This document shows positions 9,170 to 18,978 of a stretch of 64,000 nt of DNA, piece after piece. The position numbers and the translations under genes were made by a program. The stretch is taken from the NCBI GenBank assembly GCA_938009755.1, contig CALLIL010000009.1, positions 1-64,000 of the forward strand, given 5' to 3'. Origin of the DNA: an uncultured Marinomonas sp. (lineage in GTDB: Bacteria > Pseudomonadota > Gammaproteobacteria > Pseudomonadales > Marinomonadaceae). The notes under the pieces are model-generated. The model had not been told where the DNA came from, did no database searches, and saw only the letters and a list, made by a program, of their open reading frames with translations. The first letter of the stretch is position 1. Each line of letters starts with the position of its first letter.

Positions 9170-10375
9170 ATGCCTAATGACACTAAATATTCGTTAAGAA
9201 AAATGACTTTACTAGGTGGTTTATATGTCACTCAATTTCTAGGGTTGGGTTTTATATTAACGGCGGTGCCTGCTATTTTGCGTGATCAGGGCAGTTCTTT
9301 AAGCGACATTAGTATAGTTTATACATTAGGCTTTATATGGTCGATTAAGTTTCTATGGGCGCCTTTAATTGATAGGTTCAGTCCCTCTACAAGTCAGCAT
9401 TATCGCAGTTGGCTAATCCTCTTGCAGAGCCTTATGATTCTTTCATTAATTTGTGCCGCAGTGTTGGATATCACCTCTCAATACACATTATTAATTGTGT
9501 GTTTTGCTTTATTTTCTGTTTTCTCTGCAAGCCAAGACATTGCGGCGGATGCGCTGGGAATTACTATCTTAGAGCCTCAGGAGAGAGGGGTAGGTAATAG
9601 CATTCAAGCAAGTGGAGGATTTATTGGTAACTTTGTGGGTGGAGGCGTTGTCTTAATGACCTATGAATGGTTAGAGTGGACAGGAAGTTTACTCATTTTG
9701 GCAATGGCAACGACATTACCTTTAGTGAATATATGGCGCTATAAGGAGCCTGCCCGAGCGGCCAACATCGATCATAAAAATGTTCGTTACCGTGACATGA
9801 TCAATTTTTTCAAACGCCCTAATTCAGGTCGTTGGTTATCTATTCTACTCACCTACACCCTTGGAATATCCATCGCCTATACCTTGGTTAACCCTATGTT
9901 GGTTGATATTGGTTGGTCACTTGATGAAATAGGTTTTGCCACGAGTATTGTTGGCTCCTTCGCAGCCATTTCTGGCGCAGTGATTACGGGCTTACTTGTT
10001 CAAAAACTGGGGCGAAAACGGTCGATGATGCTCGCTAACACTTTAGTGGGATTGTCTATCATCACTCTTTTTGCTGTGGCGCAGGGTGTGAGTCACACTG
10101 TTGTGATTTATTGCTCAATCTGTTTTATGCTTTTTGCGTTTGGTGCCAATTCGACCATGCTTGCAACAGTCATGATGGATAATTCTGCAAAGCAAACCGC
10201 AGGTACGGATTACACTCTTCAATACTCCCTGTCTTCAATTGTTGGGTTCATGTGCGCAAGTTCGGCTTTATTATTAGCTGAAACACTGCAATACACTGGC
10301 GTTTTAATTATTAGCCTAGGTGTTACCTTGTTGTCGATTATGCTTTTGAAAATTAATGGCCGTTACATCGAATAA
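9170..10375 (+). CDS. MFS transporter, RhtX/FptX-like siderophore permease
   Basis: 12-TM MFS; LWAPLIDR and SASQDIAADALGITIL motifs; located behind receptor and SIP genes. Confidence 0.8.
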   Translation: MPNDTKYSLRKMTLLGGLYVTQFLGLGFILTAVPAILRDQGSSLSDISIVYTLGFIWSIKFLWAPLIDRFSPSTSQHYRSWLILLQSLMILSLICAAVLDITSQYTLLIVCFALFSVFSASQDIAADALGITILEPQERGVGNSIQASGGFIGNFVGGGVVLMTYEWLEWTGSLLILAMATTLPLVNIWRYKEPARAANIDHKNVRYRDMINFFKRPNSGRWLSILLTYTLGISIAYTLVNPMLVDIGWSLDEIGFATSIVGSFAAISGAVITGLLVQKLGRKRSMMLANTLVGLSIITLFAVAQGVSHTVVIYCSICFMLFAFGANSTMLATVMMDNSAKQTAGTDYTLQYSLSSIVGFMCASSALLLAETLQYTGVLIISLGVTLLSIMLLKINGRYIE

Positions 10376-10499
10376 ACGGCATGGTTTTTTATTAAAGTGA
10401 AAGCATTTCTTGCTAGCTTATTGTCAACTTTTATAAGAAGCCGTTGGTGTCTGTTGGGATATTCTTTATTATGCGTTTCTATTTTATGAGACGAGCTCA

Positions 10500-11726
10500 G
10501 TGCGCATGCAGAAAACAGTCATCATTATCGGTGCCGGTCCAGCAGGTTTAATGGCGGCGGAAGGGATTCGTGCCGCAGGCCACCAAGTCCACGTTTATGA
10601 CGCTAAGCCCAGCGCTTGTCGTAAGTTTTTATTGGCTGGCGTTGGCGGAATGAACATTACCCATTCGGAGGCGTATCCTGAATTTATTCAACGCTATTAC
10701 GATAAAGCCGACTGGCTCGATGCCGCGGTGTCTCAATTCGATGGTAATGCGCTGCGAGAGTGGATTCACGGTTTAGACATCGAAACGTTTGTCGGGTCGT
10801 CTGGTCGCGTTTTTCCAAAAGATATGAAAGCAGCGCCGTTGCTGCGTAATTGGCTAAAGCGTTTACGTGAATCGGGTGTCGAGTTCCACATGCGTCACAA
10901 AATGGTGGGATTAGAAGGTAAGCAAGCCACGTTTGATCATCTTGGTGAAACACGTGTCGTCAAAGCGGATGCAGTGGTTCTGGCGTTGGGCGGCGCAAGC
11001 TGGCCAAAACTCGGAGCGGATGGCGCTTGGGTGCCAGTATTGCAAGAGCAAGGCGTTGACGTGGCCGAATTGCAAAGCGCGAACTGTGGCTTTTACAGTG
11101 AATGGAGTGAACACTTACAAACGAAATTTTCGGGTGAGCCGTTAAAAGGCGTGGCGTTTTCGTTTACTCAAAACGACGGGCAAGTGGTGACGAAGAAGGG
11201 CGAGTGCATTGTCACTCAAGATGGCATGGAAGGCAGTTTAATTTATGCGTTTTCCAAATACCTTCGAGATGGGATTAACGCGGATGGCTCCGCCTCTTTG
11301 ACGATTGATCTTCTGCCACTAAAAAGCGAAGACGAACTGATTAAAAAGCTGGGCAATACCAAACCGAAAGAATCCTTTAGTAAATACTTGAAACGGACTC
11401 TAGGGATCAGTGGTGTTAAAACGGCTCTATTGCATGAAGTGTTCGATAAGCAGCAACTTCAAACACCAGAAGGCTTAGCAACGTGCTTGAAAAACGTGCC
11501 TGTGAGTTTTTATAAAACCAAACCCATTGAAGAAGTTATTTCCAGTGCCGGCGGTGTCTGTGAAAGCGGTGTAAATGAGCAATTGATGATTCGTAATTTG
11601 CCCGGCGTTTTTTGCGCAGGTGAAATGCTGGATTGGGAAGCGCCAACAGGCGGTTACCTTTTGACTGCGTGTTTTGCCACAGGGCGTTTATCTGGAAAAG
11701 GTGTGGTCGATTGGCTTAGAGACTGA
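10500..11726 (+). CDS. HI0933/TIGR03862 family NAD(P)/FAD-dependent oxidoreductase
   Basis: IIGAGPAGLMAAE, AGVGGMNITHSE, GGASWPKLGADG and AGEMLDWEAPTGGYLLTACFATGR motifs. Confidence 0.9.
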   Translation: MRMQKTVIIIGAGPAGLMAAEGIRAAGHQVHVYDAKPSACRKFLLAGVGGMNITHSEAYPEFIQRYYDKADWLDAAVSQFDGNALREWIHGLDIETFVGSSGRVFPKDMKAAPLLRNWLKRLRESGVEFHMRHKMVGLEGKQATFDHLGETRVVKADAVVLALGGASWPKLGADGAWVPVLQEQGVDVAELQSANCGFYSEWSEHLQTKFSGEPLKGVAFSFTQNDGQVVTKKGECIVTQDGMEGSLIYAFSKYLRDGINADGSASLTIDLLPLKSEDELIKKLGNTKPKESFSKYLKRTLGISGVKTALLHEVFDKQQLQTPEGLATCLKNVPVSFYKTKPIEEVISSAGGVCESGVNEQLMIRNLPGVFCAGEMLDWEAPTGGYLLTACFATGRLSGKGVVDWLRD

Positions 11727-11768
11727 GTCGCCTATGTGTTGTTGATTATGTAGTGCAGAGAAAGTAAA

Positions 11769-11807
11769 AAAGCCCAACTGTCGTCGGCGACGATTGGGCT
11801 TTTTTAT
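11769..11807. terminator. Bidirectional Rho-independent terminator
   Basis: AAAAAGCCCAACTGTCGTCGGCGACGATTGGGCTTTTTT hairpin between convergent genes. Confidence 0.85.
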
Positions 11808-11813
11808 GAGGTT

Positions 11814-12353
11814 TTATCGGAACTTTTCACCGAAAGAGTATTGCACGCCAACGGACGCAATGTTGTCAGTGTAATGGTCTTCTAAATCTTTTATAACACG
11901 ATAATCTGCTCGTAAATTGATATCTTGGTTTAATTGATATTTTACGCCACCACCAATATTCACGATCAAATTCGTACTGGGATCACTTCCGCCTATGTCG
12001 TTAATGCCCGTCCCAGCAGCGACATAAGGTGTGAGTTTTGTGGTCGTGAATTCTGGTAAGGAATACAAAGCATCAAGGCGATATTGATAAAGGTTGTGAT
12101 CTTCTCCTGCGATGTCTGCATCAGAATGTAAAAACACCGCTTCTAGCGCCAAAGGCGTGTTCGTCTGATAACCGATACCAACAGAATAAGATGTATCATT
12201 GCCTGCAGCTTTGTTTGCATCGCCATTATAAAAACCGACGCTTGGTGTGACCGTGAAACCTTCCACAGGCGCGGCTGCATAGGTCATTGTTGAAAGAGAG
12301 GACGCAAGTAACATACCGCTAAAAAGTGTGCGTTTGGTAAAAGGCGTTATCAT
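11814..12353 (-). CDS. OmpA-like outer-membrane beta-barrel protein (barrel only)
   Basis: Signal peptide, EGFTVTPSVGFYNGD start, C-terminal barrel; homologous to the N-terminal half of the next gene. Confidence 0.85.
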   Translation of the reverse strand: MITPFTKRTLFSGMLLASSLSTMTYAAAPVEGFTVTPSVGFYNGDANKAAGNDTSYSVGIGYQTNTPLALEAVFLHSDADIAGEDHNLYQYRLDALYSLPEFTTTKLTPYVAAGTGINDIGGSDPSTNLIVNIGGGVKYQLNQDINLRADYRVIKDLEDHYTDNIASVGVQYSFGEKFR

Positions 12354-12652
12354 ATTTTTCTCCTAATCAATTATGTCTTATCTTATTTTTCTGCCAGATT
12401 ACGCTGATTTTTCGTGTTGAGAAGAGGGCTGAGAAGATGGAAGAAATAGGACGTGAAAGAGGGTTGCTCAATCTTAGCGGAAGCTTGACGAAATCAACAA
12501 AATGGCTTGCTCGTTAAGCATGAAGTGTTCAAAAGAGAGCTAAGAAAAGTGTAGGAAATAGGCCGCTTATTACAGTAATTTTTCACGCCAAATGCCTGTG
12601 CTTTTATTAAGGTTAAAATGAGTAAGAGCGACAATATTTGGAGAAGATCAAA

Positions 12653-12690
12653 TAAAAAAGCTCGATCTACAGATCGAGCTTTTTTGTAAA
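12653..12690. terminator. Rho-independent terminator
   Basis: AAAAAAGCTCGATCTACAGATCGAGCTTTTTT hairpin. Confidence 0.8.
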
Positions 12691-12721
12691 GCCGTTGTAC
12701 GTGTCGCTATATAAGGTGTTT

Positions 12722-14035
12722 TTAGTCGTTAGAAATGATAGCGGTAACACGACGGTTAATGGCGCGGTTTTCAGCTGTGTCATTATCAACTAATGGCTTG
12801 GATTCTCCGTAACCAATTGCACTTACGCGTTCTACTGCAATACCAAATGAGTCCGTTAGCACATTCGCGATTGCTTGAGCGCGACGCTCAGAAATGGATT
12901 GGTTGTAAGTAGCAGAGCCGGAGCTGTCTGTGTGGCCTTCAATGACAGCATGACTGTTTGGGTATTCCGTTAGGAACTGTGCGACTTCTGCAATTTGGTC
13001 GTAGTATTGCTGATCTACAACCACTGAGTTGTTGCCGAACTGAACGTCTAGGCTAACCGACTTCGCTTCTTCCAACACCACGTAACAACCTGTTTCATCT
13101 ACTTTTGCGCCTGCTGCTGAGTTCGCACATAAGTCAACCGTATTAAGAACACCATCGTTGTCTGTGTCTAAAGAACAGCCTAATGCGTCAACCGCACTGT
13201 TGGCGCGAGTTGTTAAACATTGGTCAGCGTGATTTGCTACGCCGTCTTTGTCGTCATCAAGAGCACAACCTTCAGAATCAACGGCGGCGCCAGCTGGTGT
13301 ATTTAGGCACTGATCTTTGATGTCATAAACACCGTCGTTGTCTTCATCTACCTTTGCTTGAGCTTCCGCTTTAGCGGCTGCGATTTTGGCTTCTGCCTCA
13401 GCAAGTGCTTCTTCTTTTGCTGCAATAGCGGCTGCTTTTGCTTGTGCTACTTTTTCATCGATTTCAGGTTTTTTGTCTGCAACCACTTCATCGAATTTTT
13501 CTTTTAAACCAGACTCTGCAATAAGGTTGCCGCCGAACACAAAGTGCAACCCGATAGTGGTGAGATTGTCTAGTTCGTTGTCTTCAACATCATTGATAAG
13601 GCGGAAGTCCGCACGCAATGCTAAGGCATCGTTAATGGCGTATTTTAAACCGCCGCCTGCATTGATTAGCGCGTTTGTTGAACCTGGGCTGAAATCGGTC
13701 GTGCCAACCCCTGCAGCAAGATAAGGCGTAAAGTGGTTGCGTTCTGTTAAATGGTACAAACCATCAAAGCGTAATTGATCGATGCTAACGTCACTGCCAC
13801 CTGTTGATTCGCTGTCTGCTTTTAGGTAAACAAGCTCAATCGCCCAAGGATTGCCAAATTGATAGCCTAAGCCAAGAGAAAATGCGGCGGAATTATCAAC
13901 GCCACGGTGATTATCTGAATTGTAATAACCAATGCTTGGCGCGATAGTGAAACCTTCTTCTGGCTGAGCATGAGCAACAGAAGAAGCGGCAATAAAGCCT
14001 GTAAGTAGCGCGTATTTCTTACGTAGAAGAGACAT
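12722..14035 (-). CDS. OmpA family porin: barrel, Ala/Glu/Lys-rich helix, TSP3 repeats, OmpA peptidoglycan-binding domain
   Basis: DNDGVYDIKDQCLNTPAGAAVDSEGC-type repeats and VIEGHTDSSGSATYNQSISERRAQAIANVL; ATG at 14035 preferred over the ORF-track start at 14140. Confidence 0.92.
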   Translation of the reverse strand: MSLLRKKYALLTGFIAASSVAHAQPEEGFTIAPSIGYYNSDNHRGVDNSAAFSLGLGYQFGNPWAIELVYLKADSESTGGSDVSIDQLRFDGLYHLTERNHFTPYLAAGVGTTDFSPGSTNALINAGGGLKYAINDALALRADFRLINDVEDNELDNLTTIGLHFVFGGNLIAESGLKEKFDEVVADKKPEIDEKVAQAKAAAIAAKEEALAEAEAKIAAAKAEAQAKVDEDNDGVYDIKDQCLNTPAGAAVDSEGCALDDDKDGVANHADQCLTTRANSAVDALGCSLDTDNDGVLNTVDLCANSAAGAKVDETGCYVVLEEAKSVSLDVQFGNNSVVVDQQYYDQIAEVAQFLTEYPNSHAVIEGHTDSSGSATYNQSISERRAQAIANVLTDSFGIAVERVSAIGYGESKPLVDNDTAENRAINRRVTAIISND

Positions 14036-14251
14036 TTTATAAGTACCTTGTGAATGAATAAATCTTGTATTTTCTTTAAAAAGTGGCGCATTATCGCCTA
14101 ACGTGTTGGAAAAACTAGGCTTTGATACAAAATCCAACAAATTCTAAAAATGTTACAAATCGGTTACTTAAAAGTGCTTTAGATAACAATAAAAATGTGA
14201 TGTTGCATAAGCTGAGTTAGAATAAATGCATTACTGATGCTGATGAGATAG

Positions 14252-14683
14252 TTGATGAGAAAAGACAGCCGTTTGTCCCGTATGTTGCATGTATTGATTC
14301 ATATGAATCATCTTGATGAACCTGCCACGTCGGAAAAAATCGCGAAGATGCTGAACACTAATCCAGTAGTGGTGCGTCGTACTATGTCAGGGCTCAGAAA
14401 AGCTGGTTACGTCACCTCGGAAAAAGGCCACGGAGGCGGTTGGACGCTTTCTGCCGCCTTGTCTGATATCACCTTATTGGACATTTATAATGCGCTTGGC
14501 GATCGCTCTGTTTTTTCGATCGGGCTGTCCGATGAGCAGACGTCGTGTCCTGTTGAAATCGCAGTGAACAAAGCCATCCATGATGCTTTAGAAGACGCTG
14601 AGGCTTTATTGTTGGCACGCTTTCAGAATGTCACATTGGATGTGCTCGCCGAGAATGTCGCGGGTTACTCGCTTAATCTGTAA
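14252..14683 (+). CDS. Rrf2 family transcriptional regulator
   Basis: SEKIAKMLNTNPVVVRRTMSGLRKAGYVTSEKGHGGGWTL. Confidence 0.9.
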   Translation: MMRKDSRLSRMLHVLIHMNHLDEPATSEKIAKMLNTNPVVVRRTMSGLRKAGYVTSEKGHGGGWTLSAALSDITLLDIYNALGDRSVFSIGLSDEQTSCPVEIAVNKAIHDALEDAEALLLARFQNVTLDVLAENVAGYSLNL

Positions 14684-14806
14684 TCTTATGAGTGTGGTCA
14701 TGTTGGCTCCTTTCTCTTTGTAAAATGTCCGATCTTGGTGGCATTTTTGTGGGACAATAAGCATTAATATTGTTTGTTCTCTTAATGGTTTTGTATCGCA
14801 AGGACA

Positions 14807-16177
14807 ATGATGTCTTCTCCATCCTATCTTAGAAAAAATATCTCCCTCGCTTGGCCGTTGGCACTCAATGGCTTGTTAATGCAATCTATGCTGATGATCG
14901 ATACTTTATTGGTGTCTCCGCTGGGTGAAGTGCCATTGGCGGCGTTGGGCATTGCGTCTGCTATTTTGGCGTTCATGCTGGGTGTGCAAATGGCGCTGGC
15001 GAACGGCACTCAACTCATTTTAAGCCGTGCTGTTGGCTCTGGAAAAAGTGACTCTCTGACCAAAGGATTTTGGGCGGGATTAGGTATAAACCTCGCGGTG
15101 GCGTTGGCTTTTTGTGTGTTCATGTATGGTTTTGGCCAATCTATCGTGACGGCCTTGTCAGATGATCTTTTGCTTCAGCAACAAACTAAAGGCTATTTGG
15201 ATTTGGCCATCATCTTGGTGCCTTGTACAGCGATAGCGCAAGTGTTGATCGCCTTATTTAACAGTCGAGACAAAAGCAAAATCCCATTAAAAGGCTATTT
15301 GATAGAGATGCCAGTCAATGCTGTCTTGTCGTATTTTTTGATTCATGGCGTGAGCAGTTTTCAGGGAATGGGCGTGGAAGGCGCGGCATTAGGTAGTGTC
15401 TTGGCCATTATGATCCGTTTGTTTTATTTAAGCGTTTGCTTAAAAATTGACCGAACTCTCAACCTTTCTTTTACCAGTAACGTTTCTGCTTTCTTGAGAA
15501 GCGTACGCTTGCACAGTGTTGAGATTTTTCCTTTCGCGGCGAACATCACTATCTTGCAGATCGGCATCAGTGTGTACCAATTGTTGTATTCTCAACTCAG
15601 TATCAATGCGTACGCGGCGATCATTCTGATTATGCCTTGGGTGCGAGGAGGCAGCCAGTTTGTGGCGTCTTGGGCGCACGCGTCGGCCATCAGCATCAGT
15701 CAGTCAATCGGTTCAAAAAAGCTGGATGACTTGTCAGAAAACATCAATAAAAGCATCGACGTCGCGGTGATCGTTTCTGTCATTTGTGCTGGCTTGTTTG
15801 CGGTTTTGTATTTCTTCGTACCGAGCATTTACCCTGATCTAGAAGCCGAAACCTACTTGGCATTGAGTGTGATCGCGCCCTTGTATATTTTCTTGCCGAT
15901 TGTGCGAGGTTACAACACAGTGCACGGACACATCTTGAGATCGTTGGGTAAAACCACGTCGGTTTTCAAAATCAACTTCATCGGTCAATGGGTCATTTCC
16001 ATTCCTTTGTGTGCCCTAATTATTTTGTATTTTGATGCGTCTATCTTCTGGGCGTTCGCGGTTCAACCGTTTGAAGAAATGATGAAAGCGCTACCGTTTA
16101 GACAACTCGCACGTCGATCCGTCAAAGAGTTTGATCAAGTGAAAATGGACGAGTTGATGTACGACGAAGACGCATAG
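14807..16177 (+). CDS. MATE family efflux transporter
   Basis: NGTQLILSRAVGSG and 12-TM pattern; paralog of 34232-35617. Confidence 0.9.
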   Translation: MMSSPSYLRKNISLAWPLALNGLLMQSMLMIDTLLVSPLGEVPLAALGIASAILAFMLGVQMALANGTQLILSRAVGSGKSDSLTKGFWAGLGINLAVALAFCVFMYGFGQSIVTALSDDLLLQQQTKGYLDLAIILVPCTAIAQVLIALFNSRDKSKIPLKGYLIEMPVNAVLSYFLIHGVSSFQGMGVEGAALGSVLAIMIRLFYLSVCLKIDRTLNLSFTSNVSAFLRSVRLHSVEIFPFAANITILQIGISVYQLLYSQLSINAYAAIILIMPWVRGGSQFVASWAHASAISISQSIGSKKLDDLSENINKSIDVAVIVSVICAGLFAVLYFFVPSIYPDLEAETYLALSVIAPLYIFLPIVRGYNTVHGHILRSLGKTTSVFKINFIGQWVISIPLCALIILYFDASIFWAFAVQPFEEMMKALPFRQLARRSVKEFDQVKMDELMYDEDA

Positions 16178-16181
16178 AAGG

Positions 16182-17075
16182 CTAGGCGTGACGCCTAAAA
16201 TCGAGTCGTATAATTTGCCTTGGAAGAGAGGAGATATTGGCTGACGTCGAATGAAGGCAACGAGGGTTGAGTATGATAATGTCGCCTGCGGAACCCGTAA
16301 GGGAAACTACTTTTTGTTCGATTCCATGGTAAGAGCAACCTTCTTGGACGAATTGTTTGATGCGCAGCTCTGGCGTGCTTTCTGTCACCAGTGCTTTCAT
16401 CCAAGGATCTTCTTGGGTGAGCGGTTCTAATACGTTATCGATCGTCAGCAAACGTGTGTTTTTAGGGTCATTAATCAATCCGCTGTTTACCGAATCAAAG
16501 GCTTTTATTGCTGCTTCCTGATTTGAACTGGCGATTCTCTCTGCGAGTTTCTCTGCACGACGATGAGAACCTGAAACCACCGCCGTTGCGCCCATGTCGA
16601 CACTGACGTCGTCGAGTAATAAAAAGACGAATAGACTCCACGGATTCGAATCCTCAACGACGATCGGTTCGTCACAATGCCAAGATTTATGCGGCACATT
16701 CCATGTGGTTTCGCAGCCCGGAAAACTCAATAGGGAATACCAAAGGTCTAGCGGACGCCACGTGTTGTCACCAAATATTGGATCGATTGCCGACTGCATC
16801 ATCGCTTCTATCTTGTCGAATTTTCCTGACGCTTTTAAGTCTCGCATCATCGGCCCAATGCCATTTAAACGCTTTGCCCCTGAGCCACCAACAGGGTTGC
16901 TAGGATTGTGAAACCATGTAGTCGGGTCACTAAGGAAAATGCCAAACGTGTTATTTATCTCACGCCAAAACTGCCCACGAAGTGTCGTGATGCTTTCTTC
17001 ATCAATGATATTGGAAAGTTTTAGAAACCCAGTTTCTTGGAAGGTTTTTAATTGGAGTATTGACGTGCTCTCCAT
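16182..17075 (-). CDS. Phytanoyl-CoA dioxygenase family protein
   Basis: Fe(II)/2OG fold: SWHCDEP (HxD) ... LNPRCLHSTSAN ... RQIIRLDFR. Confidence 0.82.
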   Translation of the reverse strand: MESTSILQLKTFQETGFLKLSNIIDEESITTLRGQFWREINNTFGIFLSDPTTWFHNPSNPVGGSGAKRLNGIGPMMRDLKASGKFDKIEAMMQSAIDPIFGDNTWRPLDLWYSLLSFPGCETTWNVPHKSWHCDEPIVVEDSNPWSLFVFLLLDDVSVDMGATAVVSGSHRRAEKLAERIASSNQEAAIKAFDSVNSGLINDPKNTRLLTIDNVLEPLTQEDPWMKALVTESTPELRIKQFVQEGCSYHGIEQKVVSLTGSAGDIIILNPRCLHSTSANISSLPRQIIRLDFRRHA

Positions 17076-17094
17076 GGTGTTGACCTCTCATGTT

Positions 17095-18012
17095 CTAGTG
17101 ATTAAACGCGTTTTTTAAGTGCTCCGAGAGCATTTCCCAAATGCAGTTAGCGGCTCGGCTGCGATAGCTTTTTCCTAAGCAAACTAGGTTGATTGGTTCG
17201 CTGTCTGGGTGCGGACGATCGGCTAATATTGGTACTAACTGGTTAGTATTTAGATCTTCTTGAATCATCAATGGGTAAATCATGATGATACCCAATCCAA
17301 GGCGTCCCATTTCTACTAAAGCTCGACCATCATCAGTTGATAATTGGTGTGAGATTTTGGCCTTTGTTACATCACCATTTGGCTGTTGAAATAACCAATG
17401 ATCCAAGGTGATGCTTTTGTTTTTAAAAACAATACATTGATGCTTTTTTAAATCATCAGGGCTTTTTAGTGTGCCATTTTGCTCTAAATACGCTGGACTG
17501 GCGTACAAGCCTAAGCGTTTTTCACCTATCTTTCTCGCAACTAAAGAGGAATCTGGCAGATGACCGATACGAATGGCAATGTCAATTTCCTGCTCGATTA
17601 GATCCACATAATCATCGCTTAAACAAAGCTCCAGCGAGATAGCGGGATACGCTTCACGTAAGGTACTAATGAAAGGCAATACCAAGTGCTGAGCAATCAG
17701 AGAAGGGCAGCTGAGTTTCACTTTCCCAGAGGGAGTGGACTCGTGTTCGTCGATGATGCGTTGAGTGTCCACCATCAAATTGTTTAATGGCTCAGATGCA
17801 GCGAGTAAATCTCGTCCAGCGTCTGTTAAGCTAAGTTTTCGCGTGCTTCTTTGAATAAGACGTTGGCCAATTTTATTTTCTAATTGTTGGATTTTTTTAC
17901 TGACAGAAGAGCGAGGTAAACCGTATTTGGTTGCGGCCGCTTGAAAGCTACCCAAACGCGCCACGGTTTGAAATAAGTATAAATGAGGAAGGTGGTTGTG
18001 TAGATCGTTCAT
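17095..18012 (-). CDS. LysR family transcriptional regulator
   Basis: LGSFQAAATKYGLPRSSVSKKIQQLENKIGQRLIQRSTRKLSLTDAG. Confidence 0.95.
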   Translation of the reverse strand: MNDLHNHLPHLYLFQTVARLGSFQAAATKYGLPRSSVSKKIQQLENKIGQRLIQRSTRKLSLTDAGRDLLAASEPLNNLMVDTQRIIDEHESTPSGKVKLSCPSLIAQHLVLPFISTLREAYPAISLELCLSDDYVDLIEQEIDIAIRIGHLPDSSLVARKIGEKRLGLYASPAYLEQNGTLKSPDDLKKHQCIVFKNKSITLDHWLFQQPNGDVTKAKISHQLSTDDGRALVEMGRLGLGIIMIYPLMIQEDLNTNQLVPILADRPHPDSEPINLVCLGKSYRSRAANCIWEMLSEHLKNAFNH

Positions 18013-18186
18013 CGTTTTATTGCGCCTGAGTATGTTGGATAAAAGATAGGCATGAAATACATAAGATAGAGCATAAAACCATTGTTTCTAAAATGGAAAC
18101 ATAATGTTTTTTTTGCATGGCTAATAAGGAACCAATAGCGGAGTTAGACTGTACATATTCGAGCTATTTAATTTATTGGAGTATAT

Positions 18187-18918
18187 GTGATGCAAACAAA
18201 AACGATTTTAATCACAGGCGCCACATCAGGCATCGGCTTGCAATTGGCAAAGCATAATGTGGCATTGGGCCATCAGGTTATTATTACGGGCAGAAATCAA
18301 GCTAAATTAGATCAAGTCGTCGCAGATCTTGGTGTGAAAGCTTATTTAGCTGACAGCGCGGATTTGTCTCAACTCGCGTCGCTGGGGGAATCATTACAAA
18401 ACGAAGGTATCACATTAGATGGTGTTGTTTTAAACGCTGGTGTGTTTTATCCAAGTTCTTTTATGGACGCTACACCAGATCACTTTGATGACATCATGAC
18501 GATTAATACCAAAGGGCCATTCTTTACCCTACAAGCATTACAGCCTTGCTTGGCAAACCCTTCTAGTGTGGTGTTTATCTCTTCGATTGTGGTTCAGAAA
18601 GGTTTCGCAGGTGCGGCAGTTTATTCCGCTAGTAAAGCCGCCTTTGAAGCTGTGATACGCGTTTTAAATGTTGAGCTAGCCAGTGCAGGTGTTCGTATTA
18701 ACTCGATCCGTCCGGGCATCACAGCAACAGAAATTCACGGCAAAGCTGGTATGGATGAAGAAACACAAGCCGCTGTCTTCGACAGCCTGAAAACCACGCC
18801 ACTTGGCCGCGAGTTAAGAGCAGACGACCACATCGGTTCAATCCAATACCTACTTGATGACGCATCGAAAGCACTGCGTAACGTCACCATAGAAGTAGAC
18901 GGCGGGTATTGTCTTTAA
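18187..18918 (+). CDS. Short-chain dehydrogenase/reductase (SDR)
   Basis: TGATSGIGLQLA, LNAGV and YSASKAA motifs. Confidence 0.93.
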   Translation: MMQTKTILITGATSGIGLQLAKHNVALGHQVIITGRNQAKLDQVVADLGVKAYLADSADLSQLASLGESLQNEGITLDGVVLNAGVFYPSSFMDATPDHFDDIMTINTKGPFFTLQALQPCLANPSSVVFISSIVVQKGFAGAAVYSASKAAFEAVIRVLNVELASAGVRINSIRPGITATEIHGKAGMDEETQAAVFDSLKTTPLGRELRADDHIGSIQYLLDDASKALRNVTIEVDGGYCL

Positions 18919-18925
18919 GGGTTAT

Positions 18926-18962
18926 TAAGTAACCAGCCTTCGATAAAGGCTGGTTACTTTAA
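18926..18962. terminator. Rho-independent terminator
   Basis: AAGTAACCAGCCTTCGATAAAGGCTGGTTACTTTAA hairpin. Confidence 0.7.
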
Positions 18963-18978
18963 GGTATATTTTTGTCAA

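Noticed and set aside
13386-13724. Ala/Ser-rich plus-strand ORF opposite ompA
   Set aside because: Mirror of the Ala/Glu/Lys-rich helix codons in the OmpA gene; low-complexity artefact.
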